A stretch of DNA of 64,000 nucleotides, from contig NZ_CP062008.1 in assembly GCF_005670685.2 (NCBI RefSeq), positions 4,464,001 to 4,528,000 on the forward strand, written 5' to 3'. This stretch comes from Mycolicibacterium mucogenicum DSM 44124. GTDB taxonomy: Bacteria; Actinomycetota; Actinomycetes; Mycobacteriales; Mycobacteriaceae. Below the pieces are notes generated by a model. It worked only from the letters and a program-made list of their open reading frames with translations. It made no database searches and had not been told where the DNA came from. Numbering within the stretch: the first letter of the stretch is position 1; every line of letters starts with the position of its first letter. Shown here in pieces: positions 9,252-17,832 of the stretch. Both the position numbers and the translations under genes were made by a program.

Positions 9252-10724
9252 TCACCTCGCCGGCTCGGGCGCCGGCTCCGCGGCCACCGACGATTCGCGG
9301 GTCTGCCTGCGTGCGACGCGGGCCGGTCCCGCGACATACCACGCCGCCGCGGCGAGCAGCACTGCCAGGAAGATCCACGGGATCACGGCTGTCGGCCAGG
9401 CCGGGACCGGATACACGTTGCGGTAGAAGACGTACGCGAGGCAGCACGTGACGGTCAGCCCAATGATGGCGGCGATGCCAACGCTGGTCTGTGGCGCCAG
9501 GCGCCGCACCAGAATCGGGATACCCAGCCCCATCAGCATGTAGGCGATCATGTAGCCGAAGGTTCCCATGGTGCCGGTGTAGGAGTACACGTCGAGCTCG
9601 TTGATTCCGCTGAGTCCCAATCCGAGTGCCGCGACCAGGGCGGCCGCACTGAGCAAGATGATCGCCACATGCGGCGTCTTGCGGATGGGATGCGTCGCGG
9701 CGAGCTTGCTGTGCACCAACTGCGACTCACCCATCGAGCGCAGTACGCGGCTGGCCGCTGTCAGTGAGCCGGCCACACAGGCGAAGTTGGAAGCCACCGC
9801 ACCCAGATCGATGGACAGCCCAAGCCAGTGCATGCCAAGGCCGTCGGCCAATGTGTTCAAAGGCGTTGCGTCGGCGGCCAGGTTGTCGGCACCACCGAAA
9901 CCGACGATCTGCGCGTAAGACCCATACAGGTAGAGCGCGCCGGCCAGTAGCGCACTGCCCGTGACGGCACGTGGGATTGTCCGTTGTGGGTCCTTGGCCT
10001 CGACCGACAAACAAGCGGCTGACTCGAACCCGACGAAACCCAGGGTCGCCAGCACCATGCCGCTGACCACCTGTTGCACCGTGATTCCCGTGGGCATCAG
10101 CGGCGCGAGACTGACCCCATGCCGAATCAAAACCATGGTGAGCACCAACAGAATTGCTCCGATGGAGAGCACCTCGAGTACCACACCGGTCCAGGCGGAG
10201 ATCCGGACGCCGCGGATCATCATCCATGCTGCGCAGACCACGCACACAACTTCGAGGATCACCATTACCGAGATCGAAGTAGCGGGCGCGCCGGCGCTCG
10301 CCGGTGGAGCCACTCCGAGAAGGGGTTTGGCGTACTGCGAGAACTGGGCGACGCAGCCGACGGAGATGAGCAGGTACCCGAAGGCGAGACCGGTCGACCC
10401 GACGAACCCGACCGCTCTACCGAACGCGGCGGTGATATGTGAGAGCAGGTCCTCTCCCGGCCGCAACCGTGCCGCCCGGGACACGCACCAGCCCACCAAG
10501 AGCAGCACGCACAAGGAGACGGCGTAGGAATACAAGGTGCCTGCGCTGGCGCTGGCCGCCACAAGCGTTGCGCCGGAAACCATCACGGCACTTGGCGCGA
10601 TGCCGGCGGTCGACTGCGCGACGAGCTCGACACCGCTCATGCTGGCGGCCGCGAGTCCGGTGCCCGCGTTCTCCTGGGCATCTCTGACTTCCTCGAGCCG
10701 CTCGACATTGGATATAGACGGCAT
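9252..10724 (-). CDS. APC-superfamily amino acid/polyamine permease
   Basis: A 490-residue membrane protein with about 12 hydrophobic segments. ATG 10724 follows GAGGAG with suitable spacing. The first helix region GVELVAQSTAGIAPSAVMVSG and the later GFVGFESAACLSVEAKDPQRTIPRAV block are typical of APC amino acid:proton symporters or antiporters (the second is the FxGFE motif). It sits next to an aldehyde dehydrogenase, Lrp regulator and aminotransferase set, so import of an amine or omega-amino acid is a reasonable guess, but the sequence does not give the substrate. Confidence 0.85.
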   Translation of the reverse strand: MPSISNVERLEEVRDAQENAGTGLAAASMSGVELVAQSTAGIAPSAVMVSGATLVAASASAGTLYSYAVSLCVLLLVGWCVSRAARLRPGEDLLSHITAAFGRAVGFVGSTGLAFGYLLISVGCVAQFSQYAKPLLGVAPPASAGAPATSISVMVILEVVCVVCAAWMMIRGVRISAWTGVVLEVLSIGAILLVLTMVLIRHGVSLAPLMPTGITVQQVVSGMVLATLGFVGFESAACLSVEAKDPQRTIPRAVTGSALLAGALYLYGSYAQIVGFGGADNLAADATPLNTLADGLGMHWLGLSIDLGAVASNFACVAGSLTAASRVLRSMGESQLVHSKLAATHPIRKTPHVAIILLSAAALVAALGLGLSGINELDVYSYTGTMGTFGYMIAYMLMGLGIPILVRRLAPQTSVGIAAIIGLTVTCCLAYVFYRNVYPVPAWPTAVIPWIFLAVLLAAAAWYVAGPARVARRQTRESSVAAEPAPEPAR

Positions 10725-11355
10725 TGATCGGTCTCCTCAATGGCGATTGGTCGGTCCGCGACCACGGCGCGGACCGCCTGCCGGCTGCGGTGCCGGCGGC
10801 TGACGTGTGTATTGGGTGAATTGACCCAGCGGGACAACCGCTTTCGGTCCACCATCCGCGGCCAACTTTAGGGTCGGCTTGTTACCGGTAGTGACAACGA
10901 ATGTTAAAAGCGCCAACAAAATCCACTGTCAGCCATGACGGTCGTCACAGAAGCCAGTCATGTCTGGTCAGCATTCAGTGCATTCGTCATTATTTCGGCC
11001 GCCGCGTTTCCTGAAACGAAGCATTACCGAAGGTGCCACCGCTCACACCATGAGTCCACATATCCCCACACCAGGGAACGCGGAATCAGAGCCAGAGATC
11101 AGCGTCGTCGATATACGCTCGCGTCGCGAAATCTTGAAAGAAAGCCTGGGTTCTGGAATTCGGGAGCCGGTCGGCGATGAGGGACCGTTGCACTGAATAG
11201 TGTTGCAGCACAAACTTATACGCGCATGCAACGTGAACCTGCGTGAAACATGGTCGACGTTGGTTTGGCGAGCCCTGAATTTCTTCGACAGTGCCGAATT
11301 GAGCACTTCACAGTGCTTTGACACCTGGGATCAACATCTGCGATCCCGCGGACTA
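10725..11355. other. 631-bp spacer with two small open frames of doubtful status
   Basis: One minus-strand frame (10737-10919, 60 codons, TTG start) ends exactly at the permease Shine-Dalgarno. One plus-strand frame (11050-11196, 48 codons, ATG) would give MSPHIPTPGNAESEPEIS and so on, ending VGDEGPLH. Neither has a good ribosome site or clear codon bias, so I do not call them genes. Confidence 0.4.
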
Positions 11356-12849
11356 TTACCTCTTGGCGAAGATGATTCGATGCCAGTCTTTCTCGGCAAC
11401 CGAGGTGATATCGCTCATCACATGTTTGATGGTCAGGTATTCCTCGAACGAATAGGCGCTCATGTCTTTACCGAACCCGGAAGCACCGAAACCGCCATGT
11501 GGCATTTCGGAGATGATCGGAATGTGGTCATTGATCCACACGCAGCCGGCCTGGATTTCGCGCGATGCCCGCTGAGCTCGATACACGTCGCGAGTCCATG
11601 CCGAGGCCGCCAGGCCGTACTCGGTGTCGTTGGCCTGCCGCAGTGCGTCGTCGTCGTCAACGAAGGGCCGCACGGTCAGCACGGGACCGAAAATCTCATC
11701 ACGGTAGATCTCGGAGTCTTCCGCTACATCCGCAATCAGTGTCGGCGGGTAGAACGTGCCGGAACCCTCGGGCAGTGTGCCGCCCGTCACGATCCTCCCA
11801 CCGTGCTGCTGCGCCCGTTCCACCATGCCGGCGACCTTGATCCGGTGTGGCGTCGAGATCACCGGTCCCAGATCGGTATTCGGGTCATGCGGGTCTCCGG
11901 TGACGACCTTGCCGAACAGTTCGGCAACGCCGGCAACAAAGTCGTCGTACAACGGTTGCGCCACGATGGCGCGGGTCGCCGCAGTGCAATCCTGGCCGGT
12001 GTTGATCAGGGATGCCGCCACCGCACCATGGATCGCGGCATCCAAGTCGGCGTCATCGAAGACCACGAACGGAGCCTTGCCGCCGAGTTCGAGTTGCGTG
12101 CGGTGGCCGTGGACCGCCGCAGCTGTCATCACCCGTCGCCCGACCGCCGTCGAGCCGGTGAACGTCACCATGTCGACGTCACGATGCCCGGCAAGGGCCG
12201 CGCCGACGTCCGCGCCCAGACCGGTCACGACATTGAACACACCTTCGGGCAGCCCCGCTTCGGCCGCCAACCGGGCCAGCGTGAGCGTGGTCAGCGGGGT
12301 GATCTCGGCAGGCTTGATCACCACGGCACAACCAGCCGCCAACGCGGGCAACGCCTTCCAGACCGCCATCTGCAGCGGGTAGTTCCACGGCGTGATGGTG
12401 GCGACCACGCCGACCGCCTCGCGCCGGATGCTCGACGTGTGGTCGGCCGAGTACTCGGCAGTGGCCTTACCCTCTAGGTGTCGGGCGGCACCGGCGAAAA
12501 AGTCGATGTTGTCGACGCTGCCGGGGACGTCGAAGTTTGCCGCCAGCCGGACCGGTTTACCGGTCTGGCTGACCTCCTGATCTACCAGCTCGTCAGCGTT
12601 CTCGGCGGCCAGTCGGGCCAACCGTGCCAGAACCGTGGCCCGTTCGGCCGGAGTGGCCCGGGCCCAGCTCGGCTGTGCGGCGCGGGCCGCGGCCACTGCG
12701 GCGTCTACATCGGCGGGCGTCGCCAGCGCGTACGACGCCACGACAGCACCCGTCGCCGGATTGACGATCTCGAACGGACTCCCGTCCGTCGTCACAGTCT
12801 TTCCGTTGATGAAGCTACCTGCGACGACCTGGCCTACACCTGCGCTCAC
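11356..12849 (-). CDS. NAD(P)-dependent aldehyde dehydrogenase, aminobutyraldehyde type
   Basis: A 497-residue protein from GTG 12849; the frame stays open far upstream, but that part overlaps the divergent regulator gene and is not coding. The Rossmann and catalytic features of the ALDH superfamily are present: TPWNYPLQMAVWKALPALAAG, KPAEITPLT, FTGSTAVGRRV, the general-base region LELGGKAPFVVFDDADLD, the catalytic cysteine in NTGQDCTAATR and EIFGPVLTV. Together with the neighbouring class III aminotransferase this fits oxidation of the aldehyde left after amine transamination, for example 4-aminobutanal to GABA. The exact substrate is an inference. Confidence 0.88.
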   Translation of the reverse strand: MSAGVGQVVAGSFINGKTVTTDGSPFEIVNPATGAVVASYALATPADVDAAVAAARAAQPSWARATPAERATVLARLARLAAENADELVDQEVSQTGKPVRLAANFDVPGSVDNIDFFAGAARHLEGKATAEYSADHTSSIRREAVGVVATITPWNYPLQMAVWKALPALAAGCAVVIKPAEITPLTTLTLARLAAEAGLPEGVFNVVTGLGADVGAALAGHRDVDMVTFTGSTAVGRRVMTAAAVHGHRTQLELGGKAPFVVFDDADLDAAIHGAVAASLINTGQDCTAATRAIVAQPLYDDFVAGVAELFGKVVTGDPHDPNTDLGPVISTPHRIKVAGMVERAQQHGGRIVTGGTLPEGSGTFYPPTLIADVAEDSEIYRDEIFGPVLTVRPFVDDDDALRQANDTEYGLAASAWTRDVYRAQRASREIQAGCVWINDHIPIISEMPHGGFGASGFGKDMSAYSFEEYLTIKHVMSDITSVAEKDWHRIIFAKR

Positions 12850-12903
12850 GATCCTGAACGCTACCTCAACACTGCTGCGGATTCCACTTGAAATCACGTG
12901 TTC

Positions 12904-12955
12904 TTCGACTGATTCCGTCGAACATGTTGTGCAGGACGACGAAATCCGTGCACAA
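12904..12955. promoter_or_regulatory. divergent promoter region with two inverted repeats, candidate Lrp sites
   Basis: TTCGAC (12904-12909) pairs with GTCGAA (12917-12922), and TTGTGCA (12927-12933) pairs with TGCACAA (12949-12955). Both lie in the 114-bp gap between the aldehyde dehydrogenase and the Lrp gene, where an Lrp/AsnC protein would be expected to bind. Confidence 0.4.
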
Positions 12956-12963
12956 TTGACGCC

Positions 12964-13485
12964 ATGGCCATCCCAGATGCACCGTCCGATGCCGCTGCGA
13001 TGCCTACGCGCAGCGGCCAATCTCGGGGCGGCACCGCATTCCAGCTCGACGAACTCTCGAAAGAGATCATCGAGCAACTGCAGCAGGATGGCAGGCAGTC
13101 CTACGCCGCCATCGGTAAAGCGGTCGAGCTGTCGGAAGCGGCCGTGCGACAACGGGTCCAGCGCATGATCGACTGCGGCGTCATGCAGATCGTCGCCGTG
13201 ACGGACCCCGTTCAAATGGGCTTCGGACGCCAGGCCTTGATCGGCGTTCGCTGCACGGGCGACACCACCAAGGTCGCCGACGAACTTGCCGCCATTGCGT
13301 CCGTCGACTACGTCGTGCTGACCGCCGGAACCTTCGACATCATCATCGAAGTCGTCTGCGAAGACGACAGCCACCTGCTCGACCTGCTCAACAGCAAGAT
13401 TCGAGCGGTGCCGGGGGTGCTGTCCACCGAAACGCTCGTCTATCTCAAACTCGTCAAACAGCAATACAACTGGGGCACGCGATGA
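12964..13485 (+). CDS. Lrp/AsnC-family transcriptional regulator
   Basis: A 173-residue protein. After a 27-residue polar extension, the AsnC helix-turn-helix reads LDELSKEIIEQLQQDGRQSYAAIGKAVELSEAAVRQRVQRM, in pieces typical of the family. The C-terminal RAM ligand-sensing domain covers about residues 90-165 and includes VDYVVLTAGTFDIIIEVVCED. It overlaps the aminotransferase gene by ATGA and is divergent from the aldehyde dehydrogenase, so it probably senses a pathway amine or amino acid and controls both sides. Confidence 0.88.
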   Translation: MAIPDAPSDAAAMPTRSGQSRGGTAFQLDELSKEIIEQLQQDGRQSYAAIGKAVELSEAAVRQRVQRMIDCGVMQIVAVTDPVQMGFGRQALIGVRCTGDTTKVADELAAIASVDYVVLTAGTFDIIIEVVCEDDSHLLDLLNSKIRAVPGVLSTETLVYLKLVKQQYNWGTR

Positions 13486-14867
13486 CAACAATCAATGCAG
13501 CACAATCACTTTCAACCGACCTGGCCGCCAAGGCCAAGCGGCACCTGTGGGGGCATTTCGCCCGCCACGGCGCCGACATCACCCCGCCCATCATCACCCG
13601 TGGCGAGGGTGTCACCATCTTCGATGATCGGGGCAAGAGCTACATCGACGGGCTTTCGGGCCTGTTCGTCGTGCAGGTCGGGCACGGCCGCGAAGAACTC
13701 GCGGCGGCAGCTGCCCGCCAGGCCGAGCAGCTGTCCTTCTTCCCGTTGTGGTCCTACGCAACGCCGACCGCGATCGAACTGGCCGAGCGTATCGCCAACT
13801 ATGCGCCGGGCGACCTGAACCGGGTCTTCTTCACCACCGGCGGCGGCGAAGCGGTCGAGAGTGCGTGGAAGCTGGCCAAGCAGTTCTTCAAGTTGACCGG
13901 AAAGCCCGGTAAGCACAAGGTGATTTCGCGTTCCATCGCGTATCACGGAACCCCTCAGGGCGCACTGGCGATCACCGGTATCCCGGCTTTCAAGGCGCCG
14001 TTCGAACCGCTCACCCCTGGCGGCTTTCGCGCACCGAACACCAACTTCTACCGGGCGCCCGATGCCTATGCACACGACCCGGAGGCATTCGGCCGGTACT
14101 GCGCCGACCGCATCGCCGAGGCCATCGAATTCGAGGGTCCCGATACCGTCGCCGCCGTGTTCCTGGAGCCCGTGCAGAACGCCGGCGGATGCTTCCCCCC
14201 ACCACCGGGGTACTTCCAGCGCGTCCGTGAGATCTGCGACCAGTACGACGTACTCCTGGTGTCCGACGAGGTGATCTGCGCCTACGGCCGCATCGGCTCG
14301 ATGTTCGCCTGCGACGATTTCGGCTACATCCCCGACATCATCACCAGCGCAAAGGGTTTGACGTCCGGCTACTCCCCGATCGGCGCGATGATCGCCAGCG
14401 ACCGCCTGTTCGAACCCTTCAACGACGGCAAGACGATGTTCGCCCACGGCTATACCTTCGGCGGCCACCCGGTGTCGTCCGCGGTGGCGCTGGCCAACCT
14501 CGATATCTTCGAACGTGAGGGCATCAATGCTCACGTCAAGGAGACCGCGCCGGCGTTCCGGGCCACCCTGGAGAAGCTGTACGACCTGCCCATCGTCGGC
14601 GATGTCCGCGGCGAGGGATTCTTCTACGGCATCGAACTCGTGAAAGACAAGGCCACCAGGGAGACGTTCAACGCAGAAGAGTCTGAGCGCCTGCTGCGCG
14701 GCTTCCTCACCCCCGCGCTGTGGGAGGCCGGTCTGTACTGCCGCGCGGACGATCGTGGCGACCCAGTGATCCAGCTGGCTCCGCCGCTGATCAGTGGGCA
14801 GAAGGAGTTCGACGCGATCCACGACATCCTGCGCAACGTCCTCAACGAGGCCGGGCGCCGCCTCTAG
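13482..14867 (+). CDS. class III PLP-dependent aminotransferase (putrescine/omega-amino acid type)
   Basis: A 461-residue protein of normal length for the family. The class III fold is shown by SYIDGLSGLFVVQVGHGREEL, FTTGGGEAVESAWKLAKQFF, LEPVQNAGG, VSDEVICAYGRIGSMF and the PLP lysine near residue 291 in ITSAKGLTSGYSPIG. Family members transfer an amino group from putrescine, beta-alanine or similar omega-amines to pyruvate or 2-oxoglutarate. It starts inside the stop of the Lrp gene (ATGA). With the adjacent dehydrogenase and APC permease it forms a plausible amine uptake and degradation set. Confidence 0.88.
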   Translation: MTTINAAQSLSTDLAAKAKRHLWGHFARHGADITPPIITRGEGVTIFDDRGKSYIDGLSGLFVVQVGHGREELAAAAARQAEQLSFFPLWSYATPTAIELAERIANYAPGDLNRVFFTTGGGEAVESAWKLAKQFFKLTGKPGKHKVISRSIAYHGTPQGALAITGIPAFKAPFEPLTPGGFRAPNTNFYRAPDAYAHDPEAFGRYCADRIAEAIEFEGPDTVAAVFLEPVQNAGGCFPPPPGYFQRVREICDQYDVLLVSDEVICAYGRIGSMFACDDFGYIPDIITSAKGLTSGYSPIGAMIASDRLFEPFNDGKTMFAHGYTFGGHPVSSAVALANLDIFEREGINAHVKETAPAFRATLEKLYDLPIVGDVRGEGFFYGIELVKDKATRETFNAEESERLLRGFLTPALWEAGLYCRADDRGDPVIQLAPPLISGQKEFDAIHDILRNVLNEAGRRL

Positions 14868-14992
14868 GGCGCCGGCCCGACACGTCGCGCACGGCGACCT
14901 TCGAATCCAGCCGGTTCAAACGGTGGGCCGGCGGTGGCGAATCGGCCACGGTGGCAATCGAATACACAATTCACCACCGATACGGAGCCCAC

Positions 14993-15805
14993 ATGCCCTT
15001 CTTCGACGGCGCCGCCGGACGGATCTTCTACCGGCACTGGACCTTCACTGAAAATCCGGCCGCAGCCGTGGTCTTCTTGCACGGGTTCGGCGAGCACTCC
15101 GGTCTCTACCACCGGTTCGCCGCCGAGCTCGGCCGCCACGGCGTCGATCTGTGGGCACTCGACCAGCCCGGCCACGGACTGTCCGACGGCACCCGGGGCG
15201 ACGTCGGCACCTTCACCGATGTCGTCACCAACGCCCGCACGCTCACCGCACTGGCCGTCCAACAGGGCCCCGACGTCCCGTTGGTGATCGCCGGGCATTC
15301 GCTCGGCAGCGTAGGCGCGCTGCTCACCGCACTCGAGGACACCAACCGGTACCGCGCCGTGGTGGTCAGTGGAGCGGCTCTCGATCCGCTGCCGTGGCTC
15401 AACGAGGCCGACTCGGCGCAGCCGTTCGAGTTGGAACTCGACGCGCTGTCCGCCGACCCCACCTACCGCGACGAACTCGTCAACGACCCGCTGGCATTCA
15501 CCGGTGCCGACGTAGTGGGCCTCCTATCCCGGCTCTTCCCGCCAGCGTGGCGGCGCCTCGAGGCCGAGCTGCCGGAGCTACGGCTACCAATCCTCGCTGT
15601 ACACGGCGAGCACGACACCATCGCGCCGCCGACCGCAATCCTGGGCTGGCGCGACCGACTGCCGCGGCTGCGGGTCGAGGTCATCGAGGGTGCCGCGCAC
15701 GACGTGCTCAACGAAGTCGCGCACCGTCGGGTCGCCGACCTCATCGCCGCCCATGCCATCGCCCAGCACGCGCCCGGCACGATCGACGCCGAGGTGCCTG
15801 CGTGA
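14993..15805 (+). CDS. alpha/beta hydrolase, monoacylglycerol-lipase-like
   Basis: A 270-residue protein from ATG 14993, which follows GGAG by 6 bases; the longer upstream frame runs into the aminotransferase gene. The oxyanion HGFGEHSGLYHRFA block and nucleophile elbow GHSLGSVGAL are typical of the serine aminopeptidase S33/monoacylglycerol lipase branch. The acid is likely the Asp in HGEHDTIAPP and the base the His in EGAAHDVLNEV. It is probably cytosolic since no signal peptide is visible. A link to the amine genes upstream is uncertain; there is a 125-bp gap. Confidence 0.82.
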   Translation: MPFFDGAAGRIFYRHWTFTENPAAAVVFLHGFGEHSGLYHRFAAELGRHGVDLWALDQPGHGLSDGTRGDVGTFTDVVTNARTLTALAVQQGPDVPLVIAGHSLGSVGALLTALEDTNRYRAVVVSGAALDPLPWLNEADSAQPFELELDALSADPTYRDELVNDPLAFTGADVVGLLSRLFPPAWRRLEAELPELRLPILAVHGEHDTIAPPTAILGWRDRLPRLRVEVIEGAAHDVLNEVAHRRVADLIAAHAIAQHAPGTIDAEVPA

Positions 15806-15960
15806 CCCCGACGACAACTGTGAGCGGTTATTCCGTTACACGACAGACACGTTCGTGAGACTGGTCAGTCCCCAGCGGACCCTGCGTGCTCTAGCGGGCT
15901 GAGTCCCCGTCTTGCCTGACGGCAGCCACCGCCGTCGAGGAGGATTCCCACCTCCGCAAT

Positions 15961-15977
15961 AATCTGTCTGACAGATT
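15961..15977. promoter_or_regulatory. operator palindrome upstream of the asparaginase gene
   Basis: AATCTGTCTGACAGATT has perfect 8-base arms around a central T, 53 bp before the asparaginase start. The core CTGTCTGACAG recurs upstream of the permease at 17786. A FCD-GntR regulator gene lies between the two target genes and is the obvious candidate to bind both. Confidence 0.65.
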
Positions 15978-16030
15978 TGGCATGCTCGTGGTACAAATGG
16001 CGCTTTGGGCCGGATCTGGAGGAGGCGACA

Positions 16031-16966
16031 GTGCCAGTTGCAGTGCTGACCACCGGTGGCACAATCGCCAGCGGTCGCAGCTGTGATGGCCGGATCTCTC
16101 CGTTGGCGCGGGGCGCGATCAGCCACCTCATCGGTCCGGATGTTTTGGTGCGCGACGTCATGGCGATCGACTCCTCGACGATGTCGTTACAGCGGATGAC
16201 CTCCCTCCGCAACGCCGTTACCGAGGTGCTCGATGATCCGGACACCGATGCGGTGGTGATTTTGCATGGCACTGACACCCTCGAGGAGACCGCAATGTTC
16301 CTCGATCTCTTCCACGACGATCCCCGTCCGGTGGTGGTGACCGGCGCGCAGCGGCCTGCCGACCATCCCGACCCCGACGGGCCGCACAACATCTCGCTTG
16401 CAATACAGGCTGCGCGCAGCGCCGACTCGCGCGAGCAAGGAGTGCTGATTGCGTTTGGTGGCCAGCTTCTAGCCGCCCGGGGCGCGCGCAAGGCTCACAC
16501 CACCCAGCTCGATGCCTATCGGCAGTACGCACCGGCCGCTCAGCGTCCCGCGGCGTTACCTTGGCACCCAACAATCGGCCAACAACGCGTCGACATCGTC
16601 GCCCTGTATCCGGGCGCCGACCGAACGCACATCGATGCCAGCGTGTCGGCCGGCGCGCGTGGGATCGTCCTCGATGCGATGGGTTCAGGCAATGCCAACC
16701 CGAATATCCTTGGCGCCGTGAGCGATTGCATCCTGCGTGGTGTCGCCGTCGTGGTCACCAGTCGGGTGCCCGATGGTGTCGTCGAACCCGTCTACGGGGG
16801 TAGCGGTGGCGGTCACGACCTGATTGCCGCCGGCGCAATCGCCTCTCCGTGGCTACGGGCAGCGCAGGCTCGCATCCAGCTGGCCGCGCTGCTGGCCTGC
16901 GGCGCCGAGCGAGACCAGATGGTCGACGCCTTCGCCGAAGCCCGCGACCCCGTCGCGGCGCGTTGA
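16031..16966 (+). CDS. ansA: L-asparaginase
   Basis: A 311-residue bacterial type asparaginase. GTG 16031 is preferred because GGAGGAGG lies just upstream and the protein then begins with the usual strand VPVAVLTTGGTIAS. The first catalytic threonine is in TTGGTIAS (residues 7-14) and the second in HGTDT (residues 79-83), with the Lys of the second triad probably in the RKAHT region. It hydrolyses asparagine to aspartate and ammonia, feeding the aspartase encoded at 19326. No signal peptide is seen, so it acts in the cytosol. It is expected to be under the GntR regulator encoded next. Confidence 0.9.
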   Translation: MPVAVLTTGGTIASGRSCDGRISPLARGAISHLIGPDVLVRDVMAIDSSTMSLQRMTSLRNAVTEVLDDPDTDAVVILHGTDTLEETAMFLDLFHDDPRPVVVTGAQRPADHPDPDGPHNISLAIQAARSADSREQGVLIAFGGQLLAARGARKAHTTQLDAYRQYAPAAQRPAALPWHPTIGQQRVDIVALYPGADRTHIDASVSAGARGIVLDAMGSGNANPNILGAVSDCILRGVAVVVTSRVPDGVVEPVYGGSGGGHDLIAAGAIASPWLRAAQARIQLAALLACGAERDQMVDAFAEARDPVAAR

Positions 16967-16999
16967 CAGCGTCCGATCGGCGCGCGCACCCTAAGAGGC

Positions 17000-17707
17000 G
17001 TGAATCTGCCTTATAGCTGGACAGATCGGCCCGCGACGATCGTGCGGCGCAACGCAACCGAAGCAGTGCTCGAGGATCTGTGCACGGCCATCGAAGCCGG
17101 CGACCTGCCCATCGGAGCCAAGCTGCCACCGGAAGCCGCGCTCGCCGAGCGCTACGGGGTCAGCCGCTCTGTAATCCGCGAAGCGTTGCGCTCCTGCCAA
17201 ACCCTGGGCTTGACCTCGACGAAGACCGGCTCCGGAACCGTGGTCGTAGCGTCGCATGCGGCCTCACCGCGTTACGGCAAGTTCTCGGCACGGGACCTCA
17301 TCGAAGCGCGTCCCTACATCGAAGTGCCCGCCGCCGGCTGGGCCGCGCGTCGGCGCACCGACGCCCAACTGGCCAACCTGACGCGCATCAACGACGCGAT
17401 GCAAGCCGAGACCGACCCAGCCCTGTGGGTTCAGCTCGACACCGAATTCCACCTCGCCATCGCCCAGACCTCGGGCAACGAAGTGTTCACCACCGTCGTC
17501 GCAGCGATCCGTGACGCACTTGGCCAGCAGTCCCGCATCCTCAACGCCGCCTTCGCTGAACGCAGATCTGCATCCAACGCCGAACACGGCAGGATCCTCC
17601 AGGCCATCGCCGCTGGTGACTACGCCGACGCCAGCGAATGCATGCGCCGGCATCTCGACAAGGTGGAGCAAGCCGTCACCGAACTCGCCGGAGACACGCC
17701 CGCCTGA
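17000..17707 (+). CDS. GntR-family regulator, FCD/FadR subgroup
   Basis: A 235-residue protein from GTG 17000. The winged helix is at residues about 15-80, with IGAKLPPEAALAERYGVSRSVIREALRSCQTLGL. The C-terminal FCD domain shows the metal/ligand-type DTEFHLAIAQTSGN and AEHGRILQAIAAGDYADASECMRRHL blocks. Family members sense small organic acids or amino acids. It sits between asparaginase and asparagine permease, each preceded by CTGTCTGACAG, so it probably represses or activates both in response to asparagine, aspartate or fumarate (inference). Confidence 0.88.
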   Translation: MNLPYSWTDRPATIVRRNATEAVLEDLCTAIEAGDLPIGAKLPPEAALAERYGVSRSVIREALRSCQTLGLTSTKTGSGTVVVASHAASPRYGKFSARDLIEARPYIEVPAAGWAARRRTDAQLANLTRINDAMQAETDPALWVQLDTEFHLAIAQTSGNEVFTTVVAAIRDALGQQSRILNAAFAERRSASNAEHGRILQAIAAGDYADASECMRRHLDKVEQAVTELAGDTPA

Positions 17708-17785
17708 GTCCTCCAAGTCACGGCCGTCGCGACCGCTGACTTCCTATTGACGCGGACAGTGACCCATGCCACACTCAGCAGGAAA

Positions 17786-17798
17786 GCTGTCTGACAGC
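17786..17798. promoter_or_regulatory. operator palindrome upstream of the permease gene
   Basis: GCTGTCTGACAGC has perfect 6-base arms around a central T and ends 34 bp before the permease ATG. It contains the same CTGTCTGACAG core as the site before the asparaginase gene. Confidence 0.65.
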
Positions 17799-17832
17799 CT
17801 GGCAGCTGGACCACATATCGAATGGGAGTCCG

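Noticed and set aside
9220..10527. Long plus-strand frames across the permease gene
   Set aside because: They are shadows of a well-supported minus-strand permease and translate to Arg/Pro/Ser-rich sequence with no domain.
11050..11196. A 48-codon frame (MSPHIPTPGN to VGDEGPLH) as a possible RiPP precursor
   Set aside because: No modification enzyme, export gene or good Shine-Dalgarno is nearby, and third-position GC is low; not enough to call.
11356..13491. A 711-codon frame covering the aldehyde dehydrogenase plus a long N-terminal part
   Set aside because: The upstream 214 codons lie antisense over the Lrp gene and have no family features; a GTG at 12849 gives a normal-length dehydrogenase.
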